From contig JAACJK010000164.1 of assembly GCA_013368325.1 (NCBI GenBank), positions 682,001 to 746,000 on the forward strand: a stretch of DNA of 64,000 nucleotides, in the 5' to 3' direction. The number at the start of each line of letters is the position of its first letter. The stretch's first letter is position 1. Origin of the DNA: Ephemerocybe angulata (Eukaryota; Basidiomycota; Agaricomycetes; Agaricales; Psathyrellaceae). Position numbers and translations under genes: made by a program. The notes below the pieces were generated by a model, which ran no database searches, was not told the origin of the DNA, and saw only the letters and a program-made list of their open reading frames with translations. Shown in pieces: positions 8,887 to 21,223 of the stretch.

Positions 8887-11643
8887 ATGGCCCATCTTTC
8901 ATTCCCCTTCCAGTCTGTGCCATCTGAGGCCGTCAGGCGCAGGCTCTCGTCCACCATCGAGAGCCAGCGGCCCCACATCGGCCCCAACACCTTCGCCAGC
9001 TTGACGGTATGTCCTCGTCGCGTCCAGTCCAGATCGATCGCTCACCCCGCATCCCTAGCCTATGTGGGCGGGTATCTCTGGCTCCCCCATCAACAACAAC
9101 ACCGAGTTTGAGATCGCCATTTCCATCCATGACTCTGTCTACGCCACGGACTTCGCGTCCATGAACATTCCTTACCATGTCAACAGCCCCGACAGGAACA
9201 GCAAGGAGATCGAGCAGTTCGTCATGCAGGCCCTGCGCAAGTTCTCCATCGAGCATCTGTGCAAGTTCCTCGGCGCGGGTATCACCCTCTCGCTCCTCAA
9301 AGAGGTTAGTATCGCGCTCCCCGACGCGATGCCTTATCTGATTGCATCTCGCTGCACAGTCTCCCAACATCTGCACCAGGCTCTGGTTGGACATGGACAT
9401 CGTCCCCATCGTCTTCAACATCAAGCCCTTCCACACCGACTCGGTTACGCGTCCTAATGTCAAGCACCGTATCTCGTCGACCACGGGGTCGTATGTCCCG
9501 TCTGGCGCCGAGACCCCGACCGTCCTTGTCGAGTCGTCTCACCTCGCTGCTCTGACTGGCCTGAAGGACGCTGGGGGCCGCCTTCCTCTCCCCCGCACTC
9601 TCGATGAGCAGGCTGACTCTGCTGCTCGCAAGGCCTTGATGTATTTCGGCCCTGGTAACAACCCCCGTCTCAGCATTGGCGCCAGGAACCAAGTCATGGT
9701 CGACAACGGTGGAAAAATCCATCTCCTCGATGACCTCGATGAGTATCGCGCCACCGTTGGCCCCAGGTACGCCTCACTGAATTATTTCTTCAAAACCATT
9801 GGTTGACCTGGCCTTAGAACTTGGAACGCGGTCATTAAGCTCGCTGATGAGCTTCGCGAGAAAAAGGTTAAGATTGGCTTCTTCTCTTCGACCCCTCAAG
9901 GAGGTATGTGAATTTCCCCTCTAACTCCAGTTATCGCGATATCTAATCTGCTTCTTCAGGTGGAGTCGCCTTGGTACGCAAAGTCTACCTCGAAATGTGG
10001 GCTTCGAAAACCTGATAGCCTTATGTTTAGATGCGTCACGCGCTTATCCGATTCCTCTCTGCCTTGGACGTTGACGCTGCTTGGTATACTGATTTTATCT
10101 ACCTTTTAACCTTGTTGCACATCTGACCACGACTTGTGACAGGTATGTTCCCAACCCGTCGCCAAGCGTGTTCCGTACCACCAAAAACAACCACAACATC
10201 CTCCAAGGTGTGGCTGCACCCGACCTCCGCCTCACCCAGGAACAAAAGGATGGCTTCGATGCCTGGATCACCAAGAACGGTCTCCGCTGGACTGCCGAGG
10301 GTGGTCCTCTCGCTGAGGGCGGTGTTGATGTTGCCTTCATCGGTATGTCACGTCTGAGTGTCTTGTTTACGCGTGTTCTTACATGTTCCATTCAGATGAC
10401 CCCCAGATGCCCGGTCTCATTCCTTTGATCAAGAAAGTTCGCCCCAACCTCCCCATCGTCTACCGCTCCCACATCGAGATCCGAAGCGACCTCGTTCACA
10501 GACCTGGCTCTCCTCAGGAGGAGGTCTGGCAATACCTCTGGAACAACATCCAGCACGCCGACCTCTTCATCAGTGAGTTGCACGAATACATGCTTTGTTC
10601 AGTTTGCTAATCGCAACGCGTCTTAGGTCACCCCGTGAGCAAGTTCGTTCCCAGCGATGTTCCTACCAAAAAGCTCGCCCTTTTGGGAGCTGCCACCGAC
10701 TGGTATGCTGTCGTTGTAATCACCATGAAGCATGCGGCTAACATATCATCAGGCTCGATGGTCTCAACAAGGACTTGGACCCTTGGGATTCCCAGTACTA
10801 CATGGGAGAGTTCCGCAGCCTCTGCGCCAAGGAGAAGATGAACGAGCTCAACTGGCCCGAGCGCGACTACATCGTCCAGGTCGCTCGTTTCGATCCTGCC
10901 AAGGGTATTCCCGATGTCATCGACTCCTACTACAGGCTCCGCGAGCTGCTTTACAAGGACTCCCCCGAGCTCACGGAGGACGAGCACCCTCAGCTCCTCG
11001 TCTGCGGTCACGGTGCCGTCGACGATCCCGATGCAAGCATTATCTACGATCAGGTCATCCAGCTCATCTCCTCCGAGCCCTACGTCAAGTACACCAAGGA
11101 TATCGTTGTCATGAGGCTGCCACCCAGTGACCAGCGTAAGTTCTCTTGTTCCTAACCTCCTCGCACCGTTCTCAGTATCATTTTCTTGCAGTCCTCAACG
11201 CCTTGATGGCCAATAGCCGCATTGCTCTCCAGCTCTCCACCCGTGAGGGCTTCGAGGTTAAGGTCTCTGAGGCGCTCCACGCTGGCCGCCCCATTGTTGC
11301 CTGCCGCACCGGTGGTATCCCTCTTCAGGTCGAGCACGGCAAGTCCGGATATCTCGTCACCCCCGGAGACAACGAGCAGATCGCCAAGCATCTCTACGAC
11401 CTGTACACCGATGAGGCCCTCTACCGCGCCATGAGCCAGTACGCCAAGAAGCACGTCTCCGACGAGGTCGGCACCGTCGGCAACACCGCCGCTTGGCTCT
11501 ACCTCGCCGTCATGCTCCACCGCGGCGTCAAGCTCGAGCCTAATGGCGCCTGGTTGAACGACATGCTCCGCGCTGAGACTGGCGAGGAGTATGTTGCTGG
11601 TGAGCCCAGGTTGCCCCGTGGCGGTCTCAACATGCAAGGATAG
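8887..11643 (+). CDS. Trehalose phosphorylase (basidiomycete, retaining, GT4-like)
   Basis: Cleaves trehalose with phosphate to glucose and alpha-glucose 1-phosphate, or runs in reverse, in the cytosol. Eleven exons (8887-9006, 9059-9304, 9360-9766, 9818-9903, 9960-9973, 10031-10083, 10143-10342, 10396-10572, 10627-10702, 10753-11135, 11192-11643) give 737 residues, the usual length. The N-terminal part carries FEIAISIHDSVYATDFASM. The C-terminal GT-B half shows IVYRSHIEIRSDLVHRPG, YIVQVARFDPAKGIPDVI and the EX7E-type motif EGFEVKVSEALHAGRPIVA followed by CRTGGIPLQV. Exon 5 is only 14 nt. This enzyme is typical of mushroom fungi and is the clearest taxonomic marker in the window. Confidence 0.93.
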
Positions 11644-12059
11644 ACGGCCTCTCTTTTTCTCTTTCATTCATTCACTCAATCTTTCGACGGCCTGTTGTAA
11701 AATGCTCATACTTCATATCCCTAGTCTGTGCTCGTCGCTGTATAAATCTAGAAATACCTGTACTCCTGTGATTCCCCCTGGCATGTAAAAAATGTAAACT
11801 TACGGAGATGTAGAATAGCTGTAAATCGATTCTTGTAGACGTTCTGTTCGAGTCACTTTGCGTGTCGGGCGCTGCAAGTTTCAACGACGCGGTCTCGAGC
11901 GGCACTGCACGCGTTCAGGGGCTTTCCCGATATAGGTCATCGCCGAGGCGGCGTGGGCGCCTCCGCGATGAGAGATGACTCTGATCGTGTCTTGCTTCTT
12001 GCTTATAACCACTACATCTCTCTCCTGATCCCTCTATTCGAGGACCCTAATTAAGCGCC
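11644..12059. other. intergenic between trehalose phosphorylase and the E2 gene
   Basis: This 415-nt stretch holds the trehalose phosphorylase 3' end and the promoter of the E2 gene. No coding signal or recognisable element was seen. Confidence 0.5.
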
Positions 12060-13261
12060 ATGGCTACCCTTCGGTAAGAGGAATCATTCCAGGGCTTATG
12101 GGCAACATACTGATGCTCTGTGCAGTCGGATTAACAAGGTACAGGTCGTCTGTTGGAGTGTTGCTGTGAAAGGCGTTACTGAGAGCCTCTGTGGATCGTG
12201 TAGGAGTTGACTAACATTAACGCTAACCCTCTCGAGGTAAATTGGTCTTCGTGTAATGAGGTTGGTGGATGTTGATTAGTGGCAATTGGATCTAGGGCGT
12301 GACTGTCCAGCCTGCGGACGATAACATGTTCGAATGGAAGTGTTCAATAAAGGCATTCGTACGTCCTCATTCGTGTCGAGGCATTTGCTTGGCCTATTCT
12401 CTGCTTATCGCTGATATGTGTGATTTCTCATGCTTCGCTTTGACTTTCTCTTCACTTCACGCACACACGCACGTTTTGGCCACTCGACCGTCGCCCTCAC
12501 ATTCCTTCACCGCAATGGATCGCGTGCCGAACTTCGAATATCTCATTCATTTGCCCTTGCTCCATGGATTCGCCATACCTTATCCCCTCGTCACAGCCGG
12601 ATTCGCCGTACAAGGGAGGCACTTTCCACTTTACTTTGTCGTTGCCGCCCAACTTTCCGTTCAAGGCGCCTACGGTACGTCTGCCGGTGACTGCCACGCT
12701 TTCATGTGAAGGAGTGGATGGTTGGAATTGAGGCTGACTGGTGATATGTGGCTAGGTGACGTTCACGACGAAGATCTACCATCCCGGAATTAACGAGGAG
12801 GGTTCTATCTGTGTCCCTGTGTTGCGAGATGATGTGAGTTATAACCTTGCTGAGGGTAGCGTTATGCTAATGGGCTCCGCTTCTGTGCTAGTGGAAACCT
12901 ACCGTAACATTAACTTCGGGTACGGCTCGCGATATGACTGCCTGACTTTCCTTTGGGAGTTAGTTGGATGCTCGGAATGTCGTGCTGACTTGCGGTATTT
13001 GTGATAGTGCTTAACATCATCCAGGAGAAGCTGAACAACCCCAGTCCGGACGATCCGTTCGAGCCTGATATTGCGGCGGTGAGCACATTGTCCTAATGGA
13101 TGAGTGGGACGATCTAATGCGATGATATCATAGGTGCTTAAAGACGACAAGACCAAGTTCCTTGCAACCGCCAAGGAATGGACCAAGAAGTAGGCGGACA
13201 GTTTCTCTAGTATGACTTATAGATGCTGATTGCCAATTCTATGTGTAGATATGCCTCATGA
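12060..13261 (+). CDS. Ubiquitin-conjugating enzyme E2, UBE2L3/UbcH7-like
   Basis: Ten exons (12060-12073, 12126-12138, 12204-12236, 12296-12358, 12597-12674, 12756-12833, 12892-12919, 13008-13078, 13134-13189, 13249-13261) give 148 residues, a bare UBC core. The catalytic region reads KIYHPGINEEGSICVPVLRD with the active Cys in SICVPV, followed by DDWKPTVTLTS. NIIQEKLNNPSPDDPFEPD and a C-terminal KEWTKKYA complete the fold. SPYKGGTFHFTLSLPPNFPF and the N-terminal LRRINKELTNI are also typical. Three exons are under 30 nt. Without the last intron (13190-13248, donor GTAGGC) the protein would end at a TAG at 13193 after KEWTKK. The E2 that UBE2L3 resembles works with HECT and RBR ligases. Confidence 0.85.
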
Positions 13262-14014
13262 AGTGCTCGTCGATGCGTTGGACGGTGTAGATCGCATTGC
13301 TGGAGTGATCTTGTGTAGATCTGACTGTTCTGACGCCCAATTGTTGTACTTAACCTCCTGTAACATAAAAACTACCTGTATCGATACTGAAAGTAATTAT
13401 CCGAATGGTTACCAAATGCTAGGCACACCCTCTGGCATATGTCGCGGTCCAGCGTCGCCATGTTGAAGAGTTGATGTTTCTGCTAAAAGCGGATAGGGGC
13501 GTGTGCCGATTCGGGGACAAGCAAGAGTCGCAGCAGCGGCGAAGCTTTTCTACTTGTATACCCCACCTTCTCCTCCATGTCTTTGCGATTTTCCGCTTTC
13601 AATTGACCGGTACCACCCTCGAAATACCCCGCTTGTTCACAGGACTGCAATTAGCTATATCCAGCGTAATAACACACACTCACAACCCCAATTTGACAAC
13701 CCTCGAAGGACAACTCGTGTTCTACACGTTGCGGACCATCAGCACTATCTTTCCCTTCCAGGCGCACACCACATTCGCATTCCTAATCACGAATCGAAAG
13801 ACCGCATCCTGTCATCGCAGCCCTTGCGTTGTTCACAGAAATCGTCGGCTGACTGCCCCGGATTTGGGCGCTTCAAAGAGTCAGGTTCCCTTCGAGTAGA
13901 TACCACCCCCGGAGTCGGTTCAGCAACGCCGTAACCCAATTAAACGAACGAGGCTCTAGCACATATCTCGTTGTGAAGAGTGAAGGGTACTAGCCACTGC
14001 GCTATAAAGGAAAG
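13262..14014. other. intergenic, upstream of the large Ser/Pro-rich gene
   Basis: About 750 nt with several overlapping short open frames but no family motif. A TATAAAG lies at 14003-14009, only 12 nt before the chosen ATG at 14015, so it may instead mark a start site further downstream. No gene is supported here. Confidence 0.4.
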
Positions 14015-17000
14015 ATGCATAGATTTCGGTGCGTTTTCTGCTGCTGCCGTCTATCTTTCTCCACAACTCGCCTTTTGCTATCTTTGTCCCCCTTCTGGCT
14101 TCTACGTGCGGCCTGGGTGAAGTGCGCGGGGATTAGTGCAATATAGAGTTTGGAGGTCCCTTCCTTCTTCGCTTTCCGATTGATTGGCCAACGCCGCGCC
14201 TTCCTGAGCCGATTTTCCTTGTAATTTCTGGGTTGCCGGCCCTGGTCGTCCATTGCTCCTTCCTTTTTAACTATCCCCGAACTACGGCGCAACGAGGCTA
14301 ATTTCCCGCTACACAGCAAAAACTTGAAGTCGGACGTCAAGCGGGCTGGCTTGAGCCCTCCGCAAGACCTTGGTCCCCTTCCCCCCACACATACCGACGG
14401 CTCGGAGCGCGGCGGTAGCACAGAACAACTGCACCACCTCGACTTCCTCCCGGCCACAGACGACTTCCGCACGTCACTTATCCTACCTGAGTAAGCATTG
14501 CATTTGGGCTGTTGGGCTTGTTGTTGTGTTGTACGTGAGCGGAATGCTGACGCGCAGGGCAGCCTTTCTCGCCGCTTTTCTCTTTTGCGGACGCCAGCAG
14601 GAGACCCGGTGACTATCGACGACCTCCGGTCCAAGTTTGCGGAACAACGAGCCAAGGGCGTCGACCAGACTATCTCGGAAGAGGAGGAGGATATGTTGCT
14701 GGAAACACTTGGGAAGCTGAAGGGACGACGGTATTCGGGGAGCCATTCGGCGGAGCGGTCGGGGGACAGCGCGAGTGCGCTGAGCGACGAGGGACAGACG
14801 GAGGAGTCGAGTGTGAGCAGCGCAACTGTCAAGTCTTTGGGAGGGAAGGGTGGAAGCGGGTCGGGTGCGAATACGAGTGGGTCGTCACCGGCGAAGGCGA
14901 AGAGATATAGCAACAACTTGTTCGGGTCTGGGAGGCTGAGGGATTATACGTACCTTCGGTCGGTAGCCTCTTCGAGGAATTCTGCTGGGGGAAGCTCGAA
15001 GGCCGCGTCTATCACACCATCAGAAGAGTCGACCCATAACCCCCGCCTCGCCAACACGACATCCTTCGCTGATAGCATAGCGTCGTCGTCGTCGACGCCG
15101 CCGACGGATTCGAATGCAGACGAGTCCGTGCTCTCGCTTCCTAGCACCGGGGCGAACGATCAAGGTTCTGTCCGGTCAACGTCATCCTCCGTAAATGAAG
15201 CGATCTCAGCTGCGGAATATCGATTGCAGAAGAGTCTGGGTCCAGCGGGCTTGAAGAGGGCGTCCGTGGCGTTGGAAAATGTGATCAGGGAGATTGAGGA
15301 CGAAGAGTTGGAAGAGGAAATTGTCATGCCGAGGTCAACCCCGATACCCAGGAACCATACGGACCACCTGCCTCAGTTCCAAAACACCGCTCCCTTCCAA
15401 CAGAAGATGCTAGGAGAAGGCTTCGGGGTAAGCTTTATAGGCTTTGCTGCAGCCGTGATAGATTCTAACCTTGATTTCTTGCTCTCAGCGCGATAGCTCA
15501 GCATCGATGTTGTCCTCAGTGATTGAAGCAGGGATGGCCATTTCTTCGGACAAGCCCATGGACGACGCAGACGACACGAATGGCCAGCGCGGGCCGTCGC
15601 CAGTGCCCTTGGGCCATGTCCCTGGCTACATACCAGGAATGCCGCGCCCGATGACACCCCGTGATTTCGACATGAGCTTTGCGGAAGAGCAAAGGTCGCA
15701 CTCGACAACACCGCGCGCTACGTCTCCGATGCACGGCTCATTCACGCTGTCGGAGGCGGGCTCAGCCGCGGCGAGCATTTCCAATATCCTTCGTCGAGAA
15801 TCCATTTCAAGCCGACAGTCGCCTCGGCCAACCACGCCACTATTCCTGAGTCGAAGCCCTCATGGGGCTCATAGCTCGATCTCGAATAGCCCTACTAGCG
15901 GTCGCTTCACACCAGTGGATGATGCTAGTAGGAGTCGGATCGCCACGGATCTCAATAGCAGCACGAATAGCAACCCCTCGTATGACTTTGCGGGGCGCCG
16001 ACGGCCTGCTTCGCCACTTTCCAATCCGCCTCTCCATGGACTTTCAGCGTTGTCGACTTCACCTCCTGGGACACCATCGAGGCCTACCACTCCCTCGAAC
16101 ATCGTGTGGGGCGTCAGGCCAGACTCGGGTGCGTCTCCACAGTCGCAGCAGGGGAGACACAGCCGCGACAACAGCTGGGCAAGCGAAGGCGAATCTGATA
16201 TCTATGGCTCTGTTGGAGAGACTGACGATGACGGGCAGCCTGGGTATGCGTTCCCAGGAATGAATGGCACGACTCGACCGCTGCGGTCGCCTCCTCGGTC
16301 CGACTCTCCTGGACCGGAGAAGGGTCAGCTGTCCAGGTCCTGGACTTTCAAGGCGAGTCAGCAGGCTGCGAACGGTGCTGCGAGGTCTATGTCCCCTGTC
16401 AATGGGGAGGTTGCTCAGTACCAGATTTCGCCATCGCAACGATCCAATCATCGGTCTTTGACGCCAACGCAAAATGCGCCACGGTCGCCTGGATCGCCTA
16501 CTTTCGGCAGCATGGACTCGGGATCGTCGTCGAGAGCGGCGAGGCGATCATCAAGGCAGAATGGATATACGAGTTCGCCCTTCAACTTGGGCCCTTTGCC
16601 CACTCTTGCTTTGAACCCCCGAGCGAACATGTCGAGCTCCTCACTCGAGTCTGCAGGGTCGAGTTTCCACTCATGGGAAGGGGAGAAGGACAAGGTCCTG
16701 AACCTTTTCAACGACACCGAGGTTCAGCCAGCCTGGCATGCGATCTCCGCGTCTTCGTCGTCTGGGAAGTCTTCGACGACATCTGGGACGACAGCTTCGA
16801 CTTCAAGGACGTCGCCAGAAGAGGACTGGCATCCAGACGACATCGTTAGGAACTACGCTGGGTTGAGGAGGGGCGACTTTGCTATGATACATGAGAAGCT
16901 TGTGACTGTTGCGAAGTCGACTGAGCATCGCGGATCTGCCCTTCGGAAACGCAGACCCTCGACATCGCAATCCAATTATTCTGTGCGCGACACTAGGGTA

Positions 17001-19690
17001 AGTCGCAAGTAATTCTCTTACTCTGCACCTCTCCTAACCTTATTACGTTGCAGGTTGCAAGCCCCCCTCCTCCTTCATCTCCTACCGTCAACATGTATCC
17101 GAATGCCCGAGAACAGCAGCAGCTCCATGTCCTCAATAGCTGCATCGATCCTAAAGTAATGGCTCCCGTTATGGCACATTCCAATTCCTCCTCGTCGTTC
17201 GACAGGACCAACAGGAATCTAGCCAAAATACTGTTTGGGCCCGAAGAAGATGAAAGCGAAGCTGATAGTCAGACGAATGGAGCCTTCCCGTCAGCTGTTC
17301 TCGATCAGGCAGATGCTTCGAAAGCTCCGACAACACCTTCCGCCTTCACTGAAGACAACTCCACCCCGGAAGAGACTCGTCCTATTTCCCCCAATAACAA
17401 TCGCACCCCGACCACCCCCTCTGGTTTCACTCTCAATCGCAATCCTTCCACTGCTAGGATTCCGCCACAGACACCTCAGGAGCAAGCAGCCCTTACACTC
17501 GAAGTCCAACAAAAGGTCGAAGCTGCGACCCTCGCCCTCAGGAAGCGCCCATCTCAAGAAGGGCTGTCCCACTCACCTTCGATCTCGCGCACTAAGCGGA
17601 TCGACCCGAGTCAGATTTCGAAGCCGCTCCTCGTGTCGTCATCCACTAGCGTCGACACCATACCTCTCAAGACCCCCGTCCTGTCCGCTGGCAATGGTTC
17701 TGGCCCCTCAAAGATCGGTTCTCGATTCAAGAAACTGCGGGGGAGTCTGCGAGCCAAGAACGTTTTGGCTGTGGAGGAAAGTGTTGCACCGAATTCAGAC
17801 CCCAAAATATCCCCCAACTCCCAGACCGCGAACTATGATCCTGAGAAGCTGAAGTCGCCCGGGGCACCTGCAATAGTCAGTGCGACAGACCCCGGGAGGT
17901 TCAAGGTTAACGTACCTAGCCCACCTGCCTCCGCTGGGCCTGGGCTGAAAGGCTTCATGGCTCGGTTCAGGACAAAGCGTGCCAGTGAGGTACCTCACTC
18001 ATCCTCCTCTTCTATCTCGTCCGATCATCATCCCTCATCTCAACTTCCGTCGTCTCCACTTTCGCCGTTAGCGCAGTCTCACAGGCAGTTCTCAAACTCC
18101 TCCACCCTTTCCAGGGCTGCTTCTCATAGCGCCGGCTCTGAATCGGGTAATACACCTACCACAGCCAGACCTGAACATTACCGGAACCAGTTCTCTAGCC
18201 CTGTGCCCTCGACAAGTCCTTCCCTGCCGACAACGTCCGAAGTTGCCGAAAATGACGACGACAATGCGATTCACCAGCTCTTCAAGGCCGCGAATAATTT
18301 GGGAATCGATCAAGGCGCCTTGAATGACCTTCTGAAGCGCTCGGGATCCCTCACGGCGAAGTCGCTCCTCAATCCAGGAAATGGGGCACCTGTTGCCCAA
18401 ACGCCGCCTGCGGGAAACCCCCACGGGCAGCACCTGACCGTTCCCCCCATCCAACAACCAAACCTCTCGTCGAGCAGTGGCTCGGATTATACTGCAACAC
18501 CGGGGATGTTCAATTCTTCACCTGTTTCTGATCTTTCTGTCGGCAACAACTTCCTGTTCAACGAAGAAGCTGCGACTGCCGATGAACCGACGGGGAAGGG
18601 TCCCACGAAGCGCCCAGAGCATCTCCGTCGAGCCAGGGATCTTAAGAATGAAGCCAACCCTGTGGTTCGGAGGACGCTTATCTTTGCGGACCCGAGGCAG
18701 TCAACTGTGGACCCTGCGGCAACGTTAAGGAGGAACAAGAGCAAGCGTAGGACCAGCGTTCAGTCGGCGTCTAATCGTTCGATCCACGATCGAGTTCCTA
18801 CCCCGCCCCCCTCAAAAACTCCGCAGGCAAAGCGTTTCTCCCATGAGGCTTCCCCACCAGTCCCACAGCTCCCACATGCCTTAGGTGGACCGCCAGACAA
18901 CCTCTTGAACGTTCCATCTGGCCAGCTTGAGAAATCGAACTCGGCCGCGTATGATTCTTTGTAAGGCTTTTGATACTGTTTAGCGCCCACTTCGCTAATT
19001 CATTCGATCCATAGGTATGAACTGTATGGGGACAGCCGATCGGGGAGTATGATGGTCGACCCTAATCACCCTGACTTCGGTAGGGGGGAACCTCTCATTA
19101 ACCCCGAGCCGGGGACGGGGGTCGAGGTCATCCAGCTTGCCAACGGGGACATCATCTGGTGGGTGGTTTTGACTTTTGCTTGCAAAACCACGGCTTATCT
19201 CACCGCCCTGCAGGAACGTCGTTAATGGATTACGAGACGATGATGATGAATCGCTGTACACGGGTCGGAATAGCATAGGATCAGAATATTCCACGCAGGA
19301 AAGCGGTGGCAACATGCAGGTCTTTGTGAAGGAGCATACCCGTGCCTCGTCCAAAGGCAGCAACTCCTCATTTGTGTCACGCAAGAAAATGAACGGAGGG
19401 AAGTCTCGACCCGAGACGAAGGTGCGTATTCAAATTCAAGCGCCCTTGAACCTTATCCCTTACGTGAATACTAGGTCCTCTATGGCAGTCCGGAGCAAAT
19501 CGGTCGCCTTATTGAGAGTGTTTCTCAAGGCATGGACGCCGGGTCATTCAATTTCGCGCCGTCCTATGCCAGGCCGGGTCATGGTGGTAGCCACCACGGG
19601 CAGGCACACTCCGCGACCTCGTCGTTATCCACCAATGACTGGGCGATTAACGAAATAGACAACATACTAACCTCTATCAACCGTCCATGA
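14015..19690 (+). CDS. Large Ser/Pro-rich fungal protein, function not recognised
   Basis: Eight exons (14015-14028, 14317-14490, 14563-15427, 15489-16997, 17054-18960, 19015-19158, 19214-19421, 19475-19690) join in frame to 1,678 residues. Most of it is low-complexity Ser, Pro, Thr and Gly, likely disordered and phosphorylated. Ordered islands stand out: HLDFLPATDDFRTSLILP, then RTPAGDPVTIDDLRSKFAEQ (first 100 residues), NAREQQQLHVLNSCIDPKVM (about 870), an acidic block with FKAANNLGIDQGALNDLL (about 1260), and near the end VEVIQLANGDIIWNVVNGL and PEQIGRLIESVSQGMDAGSF. I do not recognise the family and assign no function. The first exon and the 288-nt first intron are the least certain part: the splice gives MHRFRKNLKSDV in frame, but it is not proven. 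Confidence 0.7.
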
Positions 19691-19998
19691 GCTTTCTTCG
19701 TATCTACCCATTCGTTACTTTGGATATCCACTCTCCTTTTTCTCTTATTCTTCTCTGCCTTCTCTGCCTACTCTTTTGGCTGCTGTACTACAATCCTTTT
19801 CTCCAATGCTCTGTCCGTCATGTTACATATATATATCCTGAAAGTCTTGTTTGTCCGTATGCTGTATGGAACGTATTGCAACTTGCAAAGTGCACAAATA
19901 ATAGATGATAGCGAGGAATTAGAAACGACGAAGAACCCTGAAACAAGAAACAAGAAAGAGAAAAGATGAAACGCCCGCGGACTTAAAACCTTCAGGCC

Positions 19999-20753
19999 TC
20001 AGAAGCCGTGAAGGTCTATCCAGCGGTTCAAACACAATGCTAGTAGAGCCTCGACCAAAAGGTCCCATGTGTCGAATGTGTACTGCAGCATGGCGTGAGA
20101 TGGCCCGACGACAGTCGCTTGTGCATAGCGTCTGAAGACGCCAATTTTACTGGGCACGCCTGTTAATGAGTACAGCTGTTGGCGGAAGCATAGAAGGGCA
20201 AGAAGGAGTTCATGTGAGTCCCGGCAACGACGATAACGAGAACGACTCTCACTTACGTCGTACGACGTTGGTGCCTCGAGTAGCCTTCGCCACTCGTACC
20301 GTCGGCCATTTGTTGAAACGAAAGCCCGAGCTCTGCAGGAAGAGCAGAGAAAGTCAGCAAAAAGAGGGATAACCTGGGCTCCAATATTGTCGGGCTGGAG
20401 TCGGACAAACTCACTGTGGGCTAGAACCTGGGAGGACGAGGTGTGACATGGGGAGCTGGCGATTACCCACCGTTGCGCTTCCCAGATGGTTGCCAGGACT
20501 CCAGTCCAGCTTGGCGACATACTGCTGGTCGCCCCCATAGACCTGAAAAGCAAATCGAGAAGCCATTTGTCGTCCTTCGACATGTTTGGGCAAATTGGGA
20601 ATGTGCAGCACTCACTATCGTCCGCGCAGAGGAAAGCGACTTCTCTGCCGTCTCGAAGCAGAAGTAGATTGGCTTGGTGTCCTCGCCAATGATGATACAA
20701 CCACGGGGATCGTCACGTCCAGTGAAGAACAGGTCGTAGGTAGCGGAAGCCAT
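19999..20753 (-). CDS. Small DUF6593-like protein
   Basis: Four exons (20753-20616, 20542-20415, 20332-20257, 20175-19999) give 172 residues. The beta-rich layout fits the basidiomycete DUF6593 family as I remember it: YDLFFTGRDDPRGCIIIG, KPIYFCFETAEKSLSSART, YGGDQQYVAKLDWSPGNHLG, RQLPMSHLVLPGSS, then the core FVSTNGRRYEWRR, and a C-terminal hydrophobic helix TWDLLVEALLALCL. The molecular role of the family is unknown to me. The alternative of splicing out 20470-20428 would lose the RQLPMSHL segment and break the frame of the RYEWRR core, so it was not used. Confidence 0.6.
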
Positions 20754-21223
20754 TTCAGAAGCACCAGAAAGTCAAACGCGCAATACGAAGCCCATGCTCG
20801 TGTTCTTATAAACATGGACTCGGACTGTATGAGCCCTGGCTCCCGTGATTAGCGCGTCCCCGGTCCATGGGAATTTCTGAGATCTATCGATAGTGGCGCA
20901 CAAAGAGAAGCTGCATGCGCAAGGTAATAGCTAGAAACCGTGGCCGCAGGCGCCTTCATTCCTCTAAAGGATGAAAATCTGCCGACGACATCCTGGTTTG
21001 GAGGATCTAAGCCCGGGCTCATGTCAATATCTGCCACTGCCACTGAAAGCCTAAAACCCCTGGCAAACCCCGAGACCTTACCATTTTTGGCTTGCCTGCC
21101 TGTCCAAACCACGTTTCTGCCACATGTTCTGGGCGCTTATTTCCTCGGATCCAATCACCATCCCATATCGCATGTCTTGAGGATCCAAGAAAACATGTAG
21201 CGTACAAAGTCCCCAAAAGTGAA
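20754..21223. other. intergenic
   Basis: 470 nt between the DUF6593-like gene and the end of the BTB gene. No coding or repeat signal was found. It should contain the DUF6593-like promoter. Confidence 0.4.

Noticed and set aside
14002..14916. 304-residue minus-strand open frame
   Set aside because: It overlaps the plus-strand exons with the conserved-looking start of the large Ser/Pro-rich protein and has no family motif of its own.
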